DNA of 64,000 nt from Acrasis kona (lineage: Eukaryota; Heterolobosea; Eutetramitea; Acrasida; Acrasidae): contig JAOPGA020000489.1 of NCBI GenBank assembly GCA_026419775.2, positions 48,074 through 112,073 on the forward strand. The letters are read 5' to 3'. Positions 22,759 through 30,878 of this stretch are shown one piece after another. A program made the position numbers and the translations under genes. The notes under the pieces are model-generated. The model saw nothing but the letters and a program-made list of their open reading frames with translations. It had not been told where the DNA came from and ran no database searches. Each line of letters begins with the position of its first letter. The first letter of the stretch is position 1.

Positions 22759-23571
22759 ATGGCAAGACCAAGCAAGAAACAGAAGACTAGTCAAAAAAAA
22801 GAAGCACCAAAGGATGCTTTCGTTGATGATGCGAGCGAAGAGGACGAAGATATGGATGTTGGTACCGAAGAGGAACAAATAACAGGATCCGGAGATGAAG
22901 ACTCCCAACAAGACGATGATGACGAAGACTTGAACGATGAATATGACCTTGATGATGACGAAGAAAATGATAACACTGATAATTCACAAAAAGCCCAAAA
23001 TGATGATACAGAGGATACAGAAGACGAAGAAAACGATGAGGACGAACAAGATGACAGTGAAGAGGAAGATGACATTGAGGACATTAATAAACTAAAGAAC
23101 AAGGCTGACAAAAAGAAGAAGAAGAAAAAGACAAAAAAAGTAGCTCGTGAAGCAGGTTTGAACGTCAAGGAGACCCAGGAAGAATTAAGTCAACACATCG
23201 CAAAAATCATGGGCATAAAGGTTGAAGACAAAAATCATCTAAAGAGTGCGTACCCAGTCCTTGCAAAGGCCAAAGGTAAGGCGCGGTCACTCATGACTCA
23301 ATTAGAAAAGTGGAAAAAGGAGGAAACCGAAAACTTACAAAAGAAAACCGAAAATACAATCATTTTGGAAAAGAATCACACGGTACCTACATTAGCCACA
23401 TACGCAAACGAAAAGATGCTATCCGCCGTCGCTACACAAGGCGTTGTAAAATTGTTGAATCATGTGATGGAGTCCAAACGCAAGGCGAAGGAAGGAACAA
23501 AGGAGAAGAAATACGATGACGCATATGAAATTTTGAAGAAGTTCGAAGGAAATAAATATTTGCAATTTTAA
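22759..23571 (+). CDS. RRP15: Ribosome biogenesis protein RRP15-like
   Basis: Nucleolar factor for 27S/32S pre-rRNA processing in large-subunit assembly. The start is MARPSKKQKTSQKKEAP at 22759; earlier in-frame codons lie in the neighbour's promoter. The product is 270 residues. Residues 20-115 are extremely acidic (Asp/Glu-rich with EDEDM, DDDEDLNDE), followed by KKKKKKTKK. The conserved RRP15 half has ELSQHIAKIMGIKVEDKNH, YPVLAKAKGKARSLMTQLEK and LSAVATQGVVKLLNHVMESK; this last GVV(K/Q)L(L/F)N segment is the family signature. The C-terminus DAYEILKKFEGNKYLQF is lineage-specific. The stop overlaps the stop of the RING gene on the opposite strand (TTAA, 23568-23571). Confidence 0.82.
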   Translation: MARPSKKQKTSQKKEAPKDAFVDDASEEDEDMDVGTEEEQITGSGDEDSQQDDDDEDLNDEYDLDDDEENDNTDNSQKAQNDDTEDTEDEENDEDEQDDSEEEDDIEDINKLKNKADKKKKKKKTKKVAREAGLNVKETQEELSQHIAKIMGIKVEDKNHLKSAYPVLAKAKGKARSLMTQLEKWKKEETENLQKKTENTIILEKNHTVPTLATYANEKMLSAVATQGVVKLLNHVMESKRKAKEGTKEKKYDDAYEILKKFEGNKYLQF

Positions 23572-24830
23572 ATTAACCAATGATCTAATTCTCTCGAAGC
23601 ACCTGGTACAAAACTGTCCACTAGTAGTTTGGTCTTTTCAACTTGTGTCTGCAGTCCTCTTATGGTTGTCTTTAGTTGATCGCACTTTTCTTTTGTATCC
23701 TTTCGATGCTTGGTGAGTTGGTCATAAATGTCCAACTGCTCGATTTCGTTTGACTGTACCTTTTCTAATTCTTGATTCAGCTTGTATATTCTGTCTTGGA
23801 TTTCTTCTTTTTGTGAACGGAAGTGTTCCAAGTGCTTTTCTGCTGCCTGTTCGTGCTGTTCAATGTCCCGTAACTCTACTTGCGCTTCTTGATAGGCATT
23901 GTTCATAATTTTTTGTCTTGTCAAGCATCTCTTGTAGTCGCGAAGGTAACCTTCCACCTCGAACGTGTGTTCTCTTGGTGTGCGTTGTAAAATGACCTGG
24001 GCGGTTCGATTGTTAAGTAGTTCCGTATCTACGGTTGTAGTTTGCTTAGCTCTTTTCATTTGCTCCTCTAATCTTTCTTGCTCTCTATCTCTGACCATTC
24101 TTTGTTGCTTCTCTACATAGCTGGATATGATTTGTTCTAGTGGTCTGTTGGGTGCTTGTGATGTTATTTCTGAACCACATTGGAAACAATGCCTGGGACG
24201 AGCTGTTGATGATTGAGAGATGCATTGAACACAAAAAGTATGTCCACATGGAAACAGAATGGTGGGAGTGTGAAGTGGTGGCAGCATTAGCTCATTGCAA
24301 ATGTTACATTCATGAGATGCGATCTCAGCCTCAAGATATCTGTCCATCTGCGTATTTTGTCTATTGACTGGTTTCGATAGTTGGTTAGTAGATCCCATCA
24401 TTTCAGCCTTTAATTCTTCTTTTAATTCATTTTTTAAAATCTCTTTTAATCTGTTTTTCTCATCCTCCTGGTAGCTTTTGTTATTAGATTGTATCTGATA
24501 TTCTGGTTTGATATTCTGGGTATAAGAGGTATGGCTTGATATGGGACGCTCTGCGAATGCATGAGCTTGATTTACAACTTGTGGGGGAGAGTATGGTTCT
24601 TGTTCTATTGATTCCGGACTTTTTGCTTTATTTTGTCTCTCCATCTCTCTTTGCATCAAGTATTTCTTTTGTTGCTCCTCCGCCTTTCTCTTGGTATCCA
24701 AAACAAATTGCTTTGCTTGTTCCAACTTTCGAGAATCAACAGACATAGACGCTGCATTTCTATTATTGTTACCGACAATCCTAATTCCTGTAACTTTCGG
24801 ACCTGGACTTTTGGAGCTCTTCTTTTTCAT
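23568..24830 (-). CDS. RING finger protein with long coiled coils (probable E3 ligase)
   Basis: Single-exon protein of 420 residues. A low-complexity N-terminus has a coiled coil (KLEQAKQFVLDTKRKAEEQQ), a Gln/Ser/Pro linker and a second charged helix. A C3HC4 RING occupies about 175-220: CNICNELMLPPLHTP, then FPCGHTFCVQCISQS, then CFQCGSEI. Long coiled coils follow (MVRDREQERLEEQMKRAKQ, QAAEKHLEHFRSQKEEIQD, YDQLTKHRKDTKEKCDQL). The RING-plus-coil layout is typical of E3 ubiquitin ligases that dimerise; TRIM B-boxes are absent. Substrate is unknown. The first 17 codons overlap, on the same strand, the 3' end of the small membrane-protein gene upstream, so the true start could instead be MSVDSRKLEQ, 28 codons further in. 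Confidence 0.85.
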   Translation of the reverse strand: MKKKSSKSPGPKVTGIRIVGNNNRNAASMSVDSRKLEQAKQFVLDTKRKAEEQQKKYLMQREMERQNKAKSPESIEQEPYSPPQVVNQAHAFAERPISSHTSYTQNIKPEYQIQSNNKSYQEDEKNRLKEILKNELKEELKAEMMGSTNQLSKPVNRQNTQMDRYLEAEIASHECNICNELMLPPLHTPTILFPCGHTFCVQCISQSSTARPRHCFQCGSEITSQAPNRPLEQIISSYVEKQQRMVRDREQERLEEQMKRAKQTTTVDTELLNNRTAQVILQRTPREHTFEVEGYLRDYKRCLTRQKIMNNAYQEAQVELRDIEQHEQAAEKHLEHFRSQKEEIQDRIYKLNQELEKVQSNEIEQLDIYDQLTKHRKDTKEKCDQLKTTIRGLQTQVEKTKLLVDSFVPGASRELDHWLI

Positions 24831-25110
24831 TCATTCGTTTGAAAAGACAAGAACAGAGGATTACAAAGATTATTAAGAAACACATATATATTACAATAAA
24901 GACACTGTCAACTGGATCGCCTGCTGCGAATTGGATTTTTAACGCTCTCTTCACCACAAGTCTCACAACGAAGATTAGTAAGAAAATTATTACGGACACG
25001 CGTGCTGAGACTAAATATATGATTTTAACGCCAAGAGATTATTGAAAACCTAGTTCGCGCATAATTACAGTTCTATAGAGTTTGTGATACTTTTCGTGCA
25101 AGTAAGACAT
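24781..25110 (-). CDS. Small two-helix membrane protein
   Basis: Unrecognised. Exon 25050-25110 (MSYLHEKYHKLYRTVIMREL) and exon 24781-25010 join in phase across a 39-bp intron, giving 96 residues. Two hydrophobic helices are clear, VSVIIFLLIFVVRLVV and SVFIVIYMCFLIIFVILCS, separated by a short loop with KRALKIQFAAGDPVD, and the C-terminus is charged. It overlaps the RING start on the same strand by 50 nt. The donor (GTTTTC) is weak. A fusion to the RING gene by another splice is conceivable, but I found no in-phase junction. Confidence 0.45.
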
Positions 25111-25529
25111 TTTACACTCTTCTAATGTAGTGATAGCGAACTATCTCAACAACTTTTAAGAGAATCAAGAATATGGCATACATTGAAATAGTTGCCCGTC
25201 AAACTTGATGTTGTTTTCTCTAGCATAATTGTTTGAATTCTCAACAAAACGGTTGGCAATTTACAACAATGACAATGTTATTGCTTTTTGTTCATAGTTT
25301 GTCACTACCATTTAATGGCATCAATGTACTTTTGGCTGTGATAGGACTATTACTACCACTAGGTCACTTCTTCCAAAAACAAAGTACTTGTTCATGAAAT
25401 ATTTTGGAGGTTCCCTGCATTTGTCACAACTTCTCCAAGATTATAAACATCCAAGCTAGAAGGCATCAGGCTGCCTCCACCTCATCATATAAGATCTGAC
25501 TATCAGCCGAAGACACTATTGCAACAAGC
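25111..25529. other. Intergenic, no gene seen
   Basis: AT-rich sequence with stops in all frames. It separates the small membrane gene from element remnants that begin near 25530. Nothing regulatory or repetitive stands out. Confidence 0.5.
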
Positions 25530-26098
25530 AGTAAGTTCAATAGCTTAGCATCAGAAAGCTTGGAAGAACATCGGTGCGTCTGGTCAGGTGCTGGAGTACA
25601 TCCAGGGGGTCAAGTTGCCAACCAGCTCCTCTCCGCCATTATTTTAGATAAAAATCGCCTCGCAAGCTGCGACTTTATTCATGTTCAGGCCCACGCCAAC
25701 ATTCCTGGAAACAAAGCAGCGGATGAAATTTGCAAAGCTGGGATTAAATACCACTACATCAATGACATTAGTCCCTCATTGTCACTTCTTTTTGACCATG
25801 TTTGCAAAGGTGAAGTTCCACACTCCTCTGTTCGTAGTGCTGTTTCCGACTACCTTCTGTCTATCATCTCCAACTCCTCTGACTACAAATATAATATTCT
25901 CGGATGAATATAATATCAAAGCCAGCGTTGACACCAACCTCTTGTCGCGACCCAAACAGATCTTCCTTCTTCGTCTCTGTTCCAATCAACTCTGTACTCT
26001 CTCTAAAATGCAGTATTAGGACGACAACAATCAAATCATCAACACCAAATGCCCAAGTTGTTTGCAACATGAGGACCAAACCCATACACATATGATGC
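25530..26098 (+). pseudogene. Non-LTR retrotransposon 3' remnant (RNase H plus C-terminal zinc motif)
   Basis: Coding traces shift between frames. LASCDFIHVQAHANIPGNKA then ADEICKAG matches the C-terminal RNase H motif (V.AH....GN..AD..A) typical of LINE-type elements. Past a frameshift, near 26025-26095, CPSCLQHEDQTHTHMMLC shows the C..C......H....C pattern that closes many such polymerases. No intact reverse transcriptase is nearby. It is a decayed insertion. Confidence 0.5.
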
Positions 26099-26207
26099 TA
26101 TGCAATCAATCAACGAACTGATTTGCAGCAACATGCTGCCACAGATTCAGTTCACTTGAATATATTGGGAGGAAGATTGGTAAATTATTGGACCTAGACT
26201 AATTTGA

Positions 26208-26752
26208 CCGCACTAGAAAATGAAGGACAGGAGGATTCACAAGTGTAAACAAAAGCATATAAATTGTGAAGAGGCAGCTGAGAAGAAAGAGGAAAAGCAA
26301 ATTGCTGCAAGAGAAATGAGAGACACTGACAAAGTTAGGCGCGACTTTAAGCGAGCAGAAGGGTATTTTTGATACAAATTCTGCATCTTCAATTTCTGCG
26401 GGAACAATAATTTGGAGTGTCATTGGGTAGTTGTTCAAAACAAACAAAAAGTTGGAGGATTCTTTGCAAATCCATCTAAATAATGCATGCAAATCAAACA
26501 GCAAACATTGCTTGAAAATTTCAAATACAGTGGTCGCATTATGGGGGAGGCACTACAAAGAAAGACACTTGTTATTCAAAATCAGCCGAAGATAAAAAAA
26601 GAATGTTGGATGACAATCCTGAGCCTTCAAAAAAGCAGAAGCGAACCTTCCATAATTTTTGTAAATGTAGTAATAAAGGCAATTGTAAGAACAATAGGTG
26701 TAGTTGTCGTGCAAACAACTTCAATGTCATAAACTCAATGAAAACTGTTTGA
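26208..26752 (+). pseudogene. Remnant with lysine-rich helix and cysteine-rich CXC-like tail
   Basis: Two broken segments. Near 26215-26370 a charged helix reads EEAAEKKEEKQIAAREMRD. Near 26600-26752 a frame reads KKQKRTFHNFCKCSNKGNCK then NNRCSCRANNF and ends at TGA. The C.C....C....C.C spacing is like the cysteine-rich tails appended to integrase-type transposases. Stops separate the parts, so it is treated as a decayed element end. Confidence 0.35.
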
Positions 26753-27013
26753 GTAGTTCTTCGAAAATATTTTTGTATATTTATTGAAAGTCAGCCTTTA
26801 TAATTCGAAGACGGTGCAAGAACACACATTGCTGCAGGAGGTATGTCTACTCCAGAGCAGAAGAGCGCGTATGAAGAGATGACGAATATATGAGTATCGA
26901 AGAATTGGGCGAATGGCTGAAGTCAAAGGGAATGAAAGAGTGTTTGGTCTGGGCAACTGGACTAAAGTTGTATTTTGCAATAAAGCGCCGCAACAGTTTA
27001 AAAACTTTCAAGT
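26753..27013. other. Short intergenic stretch with an unassigned open patch
   Basis: All three plus-strand frames are unusually open between about 26838 and 27010. One reads MSTPEQKSAYEEMTNI and stops. A second reads MAEVKGNERVFGLGNWTKVV and ends with a TAA at 27015-27017 that overlaps the neighbour's stop codon, as RRP15/RING do. A third has a SAM-like EELGEWLKSKGMKECL. A small gene may exist but I could not find a single consistent exon model. Confidence 0.3.
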
Positions 27014-28573
27014 TTAATTTTGTTTTTCTCCACTTGGTGGCTCCTCTAGCAACGACTCAATCTCTCCCTTCTTTGCAACCCTCTTTCCCAAAGAAAAGAT
27101 GTAAATGTTCAAATGTAACGATATGCTAACCAAGATGTCGTACATAAAGTGGGCGTACATGATCAACACGAACAACAAGTACAAGAAGAACGCGCTTCCC
27201 TCTTGCTCAATAATGTTTGCTGGAACGTACAATTCTCCTTGAACGAGAGTCATGACCACCGAGTATGTCGTGAATAACAACAATGGCAAAGTGATCAAGT
27301 ATATTACGGTAGGTCTCTCGTCACAAACTCTGGCCAACACCAATCTAGAAATCAAGTAACCAGAGATGACGCCGAACGTACTGCACGCTAATAATGTGTT
27401 GGTGTGAATAATGTCGATCGGCGATAGAATCAGATAAAGCAAGAAGCAAACGAAGAAGGCCATGAACGAAAAGACGCTCTTGCTTGGTGGTAGGGATTGA
27501 TATCTCGCTTCTAGTTGAGTCTTGTAAACGCTCTTATCCACCTTGTCTTGTGATTCCAAATCCACGTTTGCCAAGTCTGCGCTGGCTTGTTCCGGCGCAT
27601 CAACGACGTTCGAAATGCTAACAATTAGAATGTTTGACGTGAGAATAATGGACAAACTTGCTGTATAGGGCTGGTATCGTGGTGACCAAAATACCAAGTA
27701 CGAATAAATAATTTAATTGGAAGGGCAACTCAAGGAATGGAATCGTGGTTAGGTAGGTCTTGACAAACTCATTTTCGGGGAACGTTAGCAAAAAGATGTT
27801 CTCTTTGAAAATGTTGCAACCGAAAACAGCTCCGATCAAATTTACAATCATGCCCACAAACTCTCCTTCGGTTGGGCCCGCCAAGATGTGAAAGTGAAGC
27901 ACGTGTGTATAGTATTGTTCCCAAATGCTCATGTAGAACATGAAGTTGATGAGTGCGAGCTAAAGTAAATAAAGCGGCTGCGAAATAACTCAAACTTACG
28001 AAGAAAAATGTCCACCACCCTGGTCCTAATTGAAGAACGCATGCTATTGTCATCGTCTGTAGCAATGAGCCGAGCGCATCACACCCTAATCATTAATGTT
28101 ACCAGTCGACAGTTGAATTACCATACCATGGTCAAAAAGTTCTCCTAGTGGACTTGAACTTCCAGTCCTTCTAGCCTGTTTTCCGTCTATGGCGTCCAAG
28201 GTTTGATACCAAAACAGGCAGAAAATGTTTGTTACTAAAACCCAGGTGGGTATTTCTCCCTGGATCTGTGGTGAATGATAAGCCGATAGTCCATAACATA
28301 TAATCAAAGCCAAGAAGCCAACAAGAGTAACCTAGTAAATTAAGAGCGACGAGTGATTCATTTACTCACCAAATTAGGGGCCATAGATTCGGGCAAGAGG
28401 GTGACCGAAAAGTTCCAGAATGGTTGCAAAAGTGGTGAAATTAAACTATGATCCGACCCTGAGTACTGTGATACATGGTTAAGATATAAAAATCAATGAT
28501 CGCGAACCTTGTACAATGCGAGATTATTTTTGCCCTTCTCCGAGATGTATGAACTAACATATTGGCTGGACAT
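27014..28573 (-). CDS. CDP-alcohol phosphotransferase (choline/ethanolamine phosphotransferase type)
   Basis: Integral ER/Golgi enzyme that transfers phosphocholine or phosphoethanolamine from the CDP form to diacylglycerol, the last Kennedy-pathway step. Six exons (28508-28573, 28370-28465, 28127-28331, 28000-28085, 27658-27959, 27014-27617) with introns of 38-42 bp give 452 residues in one frame. The signature DG..AR........G...D...D is split by intron 3 and reads DAIDGKQARRTGSSSPLGEL then FDHGCDALG, complete with all aspartates. SMAPNLVTLVGFLAL precedes it, as in EPT/CPT enzymes. At least eight hydrophobic helices follow. The C-terminus is charged, SLLEEPPSGEKQN. Substrate preference between choline and ethanolamine is not decidable here. 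Start codons of this gene and the divergent NDUFS5-like gene are 38 bp apart. Confidence 0.9.
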
Positions 28574-28611
28574 TGCTTCTTTGTTTAGTCAACCTAAACG
28601 TTATCAACAAA
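28574..28611. promoter_or_regulatory. 38-bp bidirectional spacer
   Basis: Lies between the start codons of the phosphotransferase (minus) and NDUFS5-like (plus) genes. It is AT-rich (TTGTTTAGTCAACC). No TATA box. A shared promoter is inferred from distance alone. Confidence 0.45.
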
Positions 28612-28919
28612 ATGTCCTCTGGCTTCGGCGTTATTACACCTCAGGGTAGATGTCATCAATATTATGTAGCATTTCAAGACTGCATTGCTGCAGGCCACGG
28701 TGTAAACTCTAGAAAAGTATGCGGTCCAACCGTCGAAGACTACTTTGAATGTTTGCACTCGAAAAAACAAGTATGAACGTGATTATGATGCTATTATTTA
28801 ACCGCTAATAGAACAAATGGTATGGCAAGATTCGCAAAACAGTAATACAAAAACATTTGGAGAAGGAATACAAGGAGGAATCAAAATCATCCACACAAGA
28901 GTCGTCCACGCAAGCATAA
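28612..28919 (+). CDS. CHCH-type mitochondrial protein, probable complex I subunit NDUFS5
   Basis: Small intermembrane-space protein of 88 residues from two exons, 28612-28770 and 28812-28919, with a 41-bp intron. It has the twin-cysteine pattern of the CHCH fold: GRCHQYYVAFQDC (C-X9-C), then VCGPTVEDYFECLHSKKQ (C-X9-C), followed by NKWYGKIRKTVIQKHLEKEY. The GRC...F..C.......R..C....D..ECL..KK spacing and the basic helix after it resemble the accessory complex I subunit NDUFS5. Other CHCH proteins share the cysteines, so the subunit name is likely but not certain. Such proteins are imported and oxidised by the Mia40 pathway. Confidence 0.7.
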
Positions 28920-28976
28920 ACAAGAATGTCAACAACAACGCAAATGGGAGCACATAAATACTTTATTCAAAATTAA

Positions 28977-30443
28977 TTATTGTCTTTTAAACCACTTTGG
29001 AACGCCACCAATAGTAGACTTGCCGGTAGTATTGGCAGCAGGTGTAGGCTTGGATACCTTCTCCTCCTTTACGGGCTGCACTGGTGGCTCCACCATCACC
29101 TCATCAGGCTGCTCCTGTTCGTCATGGATCACCATCTGTTCCTGATCTGTGCCCTTGATGTTATTGGGTATGGCAATGACTGGCATGGGAGGTAGCACTG
29201 CCGAATACTTTTGTATCAAATCATCCTTGATGAACGGACCAGCATCATGCTGCGACTTTACATTGATGAGAGCGGCAGGTACCAACCCAGCCTCCTTGAG
29301 CGTCAAGCTCAAATCAACAAACTTCTTGACCGGCGGCGACTGATAAATGACGAAACTGTCCTGTGCGTTGGTGACGACCGATTGAATGAATTCTTCCACT
29401 CTCTTTAATTTGTTCTTTGGCTTAAAAGTACCTTCCAGAATGTAGCCGCTCGTGAATCTCACCCTCACTATGCATGACTCGTAGACGCGCTCCTTTTCCT
29501 TTTGTGCCTCCATCTCTTTGATCTTGTGTGATTTGAACAGCATTGATTCTTCCCTCTTCTTCTTGTCTGCTTCAAATATTTGTTGTAGCTCCGAACGAGA
29601 TAATTCAAAGTCCTTGTCGGTGGCATTAAAGTCATGTATGGTTGGGGCGGGTCTGTCTTGATCTATTTTATAAATTTTAATGTTGGTTGCGACCGTGCCC
29701 TCCACTGGTATAATCTTGGCTGGGTCAATGGGGTGGATGACTTGTGGCGGCGGTGGTGGTGGTGATGACGATGATGGGATGGCTTGTTCTACCTTTTCTA
29801 CTTTGGCCTTCTTTGGTGCAGGTTGTGATGATTGAGTGGTTTGATTTGATTGTTCTACGGGAGAGTTGATTCGCTCTTGAACTTGTTGTATGGATGTTTT
29901 GGAATCCACAAGGGTCAACCTGAGCAGTGCGGAGCCTCCGCCATTCAAGCCTAATCCTGACAGCCTCGTCGATTTGAGCGACTCGATGGTGGAGAATGAT
30001 TGGTTCATAAATGTCAAGACGGGCTGAAGGTATGTGCTCGTCTGACTTGTTTGTTGTGTGATGTTTGATCCGTTCTGATTTTCGAATTGTATTAATGCCT
30101 CCCAAAGCGTAATGTTGGCCGATAGAGTTGCTTTTTGACGATCTCCTGATGGTAATTGTAGAGCTATCGATACGGATCCTGTTGATTGGGATTTTGAGTT
30201 TGTTGATTGTTTTTGTAGGACTTCGACTGTCGCATTTTTAGATAATCCTGAAAGTCTAAAAGGAAGTGATAAATCTAGAGCCTTTCCCTTCTTCAAAGTT
30301 GATTGTAGTTCGTACTGTGTTGGGTCTAGATCGTTTTTTTCGCAAAATTGCTTTAGAATATTGTATAGTGGTGTATTTGCGCCTTCTACTTGTATTTGAA
30401 TTCTTTTGTTTAGTCCAACAACCCATAGACTTGTATTCGACAT
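28977..30443 (-). CDS. TUG/ASPSCR1-like UBX-domain protein (p97 cofactor)
   Basis: Adaptor of the AAA ATPase p97/Cdc48. The start used is MSNTSLWVVGLNKRIQIQVE at 30443, giving 488 residues, because this opens the N-terminal TUG ubiquitin-like domain (NTPLYNILKQFCEKND, YELQSTLKKGKALDLSLPFR). A second ubiquitin-like stretch (VSIALQLPSGDRQKATLSAN, NITLWEALIQFE) follows, then a Pro/Gln-rich linker. The C-terminal UBX domain is VRFTSGYILEGTFKPKNKLK to FVDLSLTLKEAGLVPAALIN. TUG proteins disassemble or remodel p97 hexamers and tether membrane vesicles. The domain order fits TUG/Ubx4 and the assignment is good. Confidence 0.85.
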   Translation of the reverse strand: MSNTSLWVVGLNKRIQIQVEGANTPLYNILKQFCEKNDLDPTQYELQSTLKKGKALDLSLPFRLSGLSKNATVEVLQKQSTNSKSQSTGSVSIALQLPSGDRQKATLSANITLWEALIQFENQNGSNITQQTSQTSTYLQPVLTFMNQSFSTIESLKSTRLSGLGLNGGGSALLRLTLVDSKTSIQQVQERINSPVEQSNQTTQSSQPAPKKAKVEKVEQAIPSSSSPPPPPPQVIHPIDPAKIIPVEGTVATNIKIYKIDQDRPAPTIHDFNATDKDFELSRSELQQIFEADKKKREESMLFKSHKIKEMEAQKEKERVYESCIVRVRFTSGYILEGTFKPKNKLKRVEEFIQSVVTNAQDSFVIYQSPPVKKFVDLSLTLKEAGLVPAALINVKSQHDAGPFIKDDLIQKYSAVLPPMPVIAIPNNIKGTDQEQMVIHDEQEQPDEVMVEPPVQPVKEEKVSKPTPAANTTGKSTIGGVPKWFKRQ

Positions 30444-30594
30444 GTTTTTTGTTATTTTAGAGTGTTCGGTTCCGATCAACTTCTTTATTTACTCAACGCT
30501 TTTATTTTAGAGTGCTGGAATGTAACCAATCAGCGACGAGGTCAACCACAGCTATCCGACGACAACAACACACTCCTTCAACAACCTACGCTCA

Positions 30595-30827
30595 ATGTTT
30601 GCCGCAAAGAACTTTGTAGGTGTTAGACCAAACAACTAACCTTCACAGCATGCCTGTAGTGTATACGTAACAAAATATTAATCATTGACTAATAATTGCC
30701 ATAGGTCGCACTTTTAATACTTACCCAGTGGACAAAGAATCGGAAGTGTTCATTTCACTCTTTCTTTAAAGACGTATGGGAACAAAAGTCACATAAGCCA
30801 GCCGCCAATAAAATACTTTTATTATGA
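30595..30827 (+). CDS. Possible small three-exon gene
   Basis: Unrecognised and uncertain. Exons 30595-30615 (MFAAKNF), 30649-30666 and 30705-30827 are separated by 33- and 38-bp introns that both carry the local branch motif just before AG (ACTAACCTTCACAG and ACTAATAATTGCCATAG). The joined frame gives 53 residues ending at TGA next to an AATAAA. A +1 alternative reading of exon 3 (RTFNTYPVDKESEVFISLF) also looks protein-like, so the intron 1 boundary may differ. The splice signals are the main support. The region 30444-30594 shows only the promoter side of the TUG gene. Confidence 0.35.
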
Positions 30828-30878
30828 CATGAATTTTGTTCGACATGTTTTCGCATCCATTAATTATACTAGTGGTCA

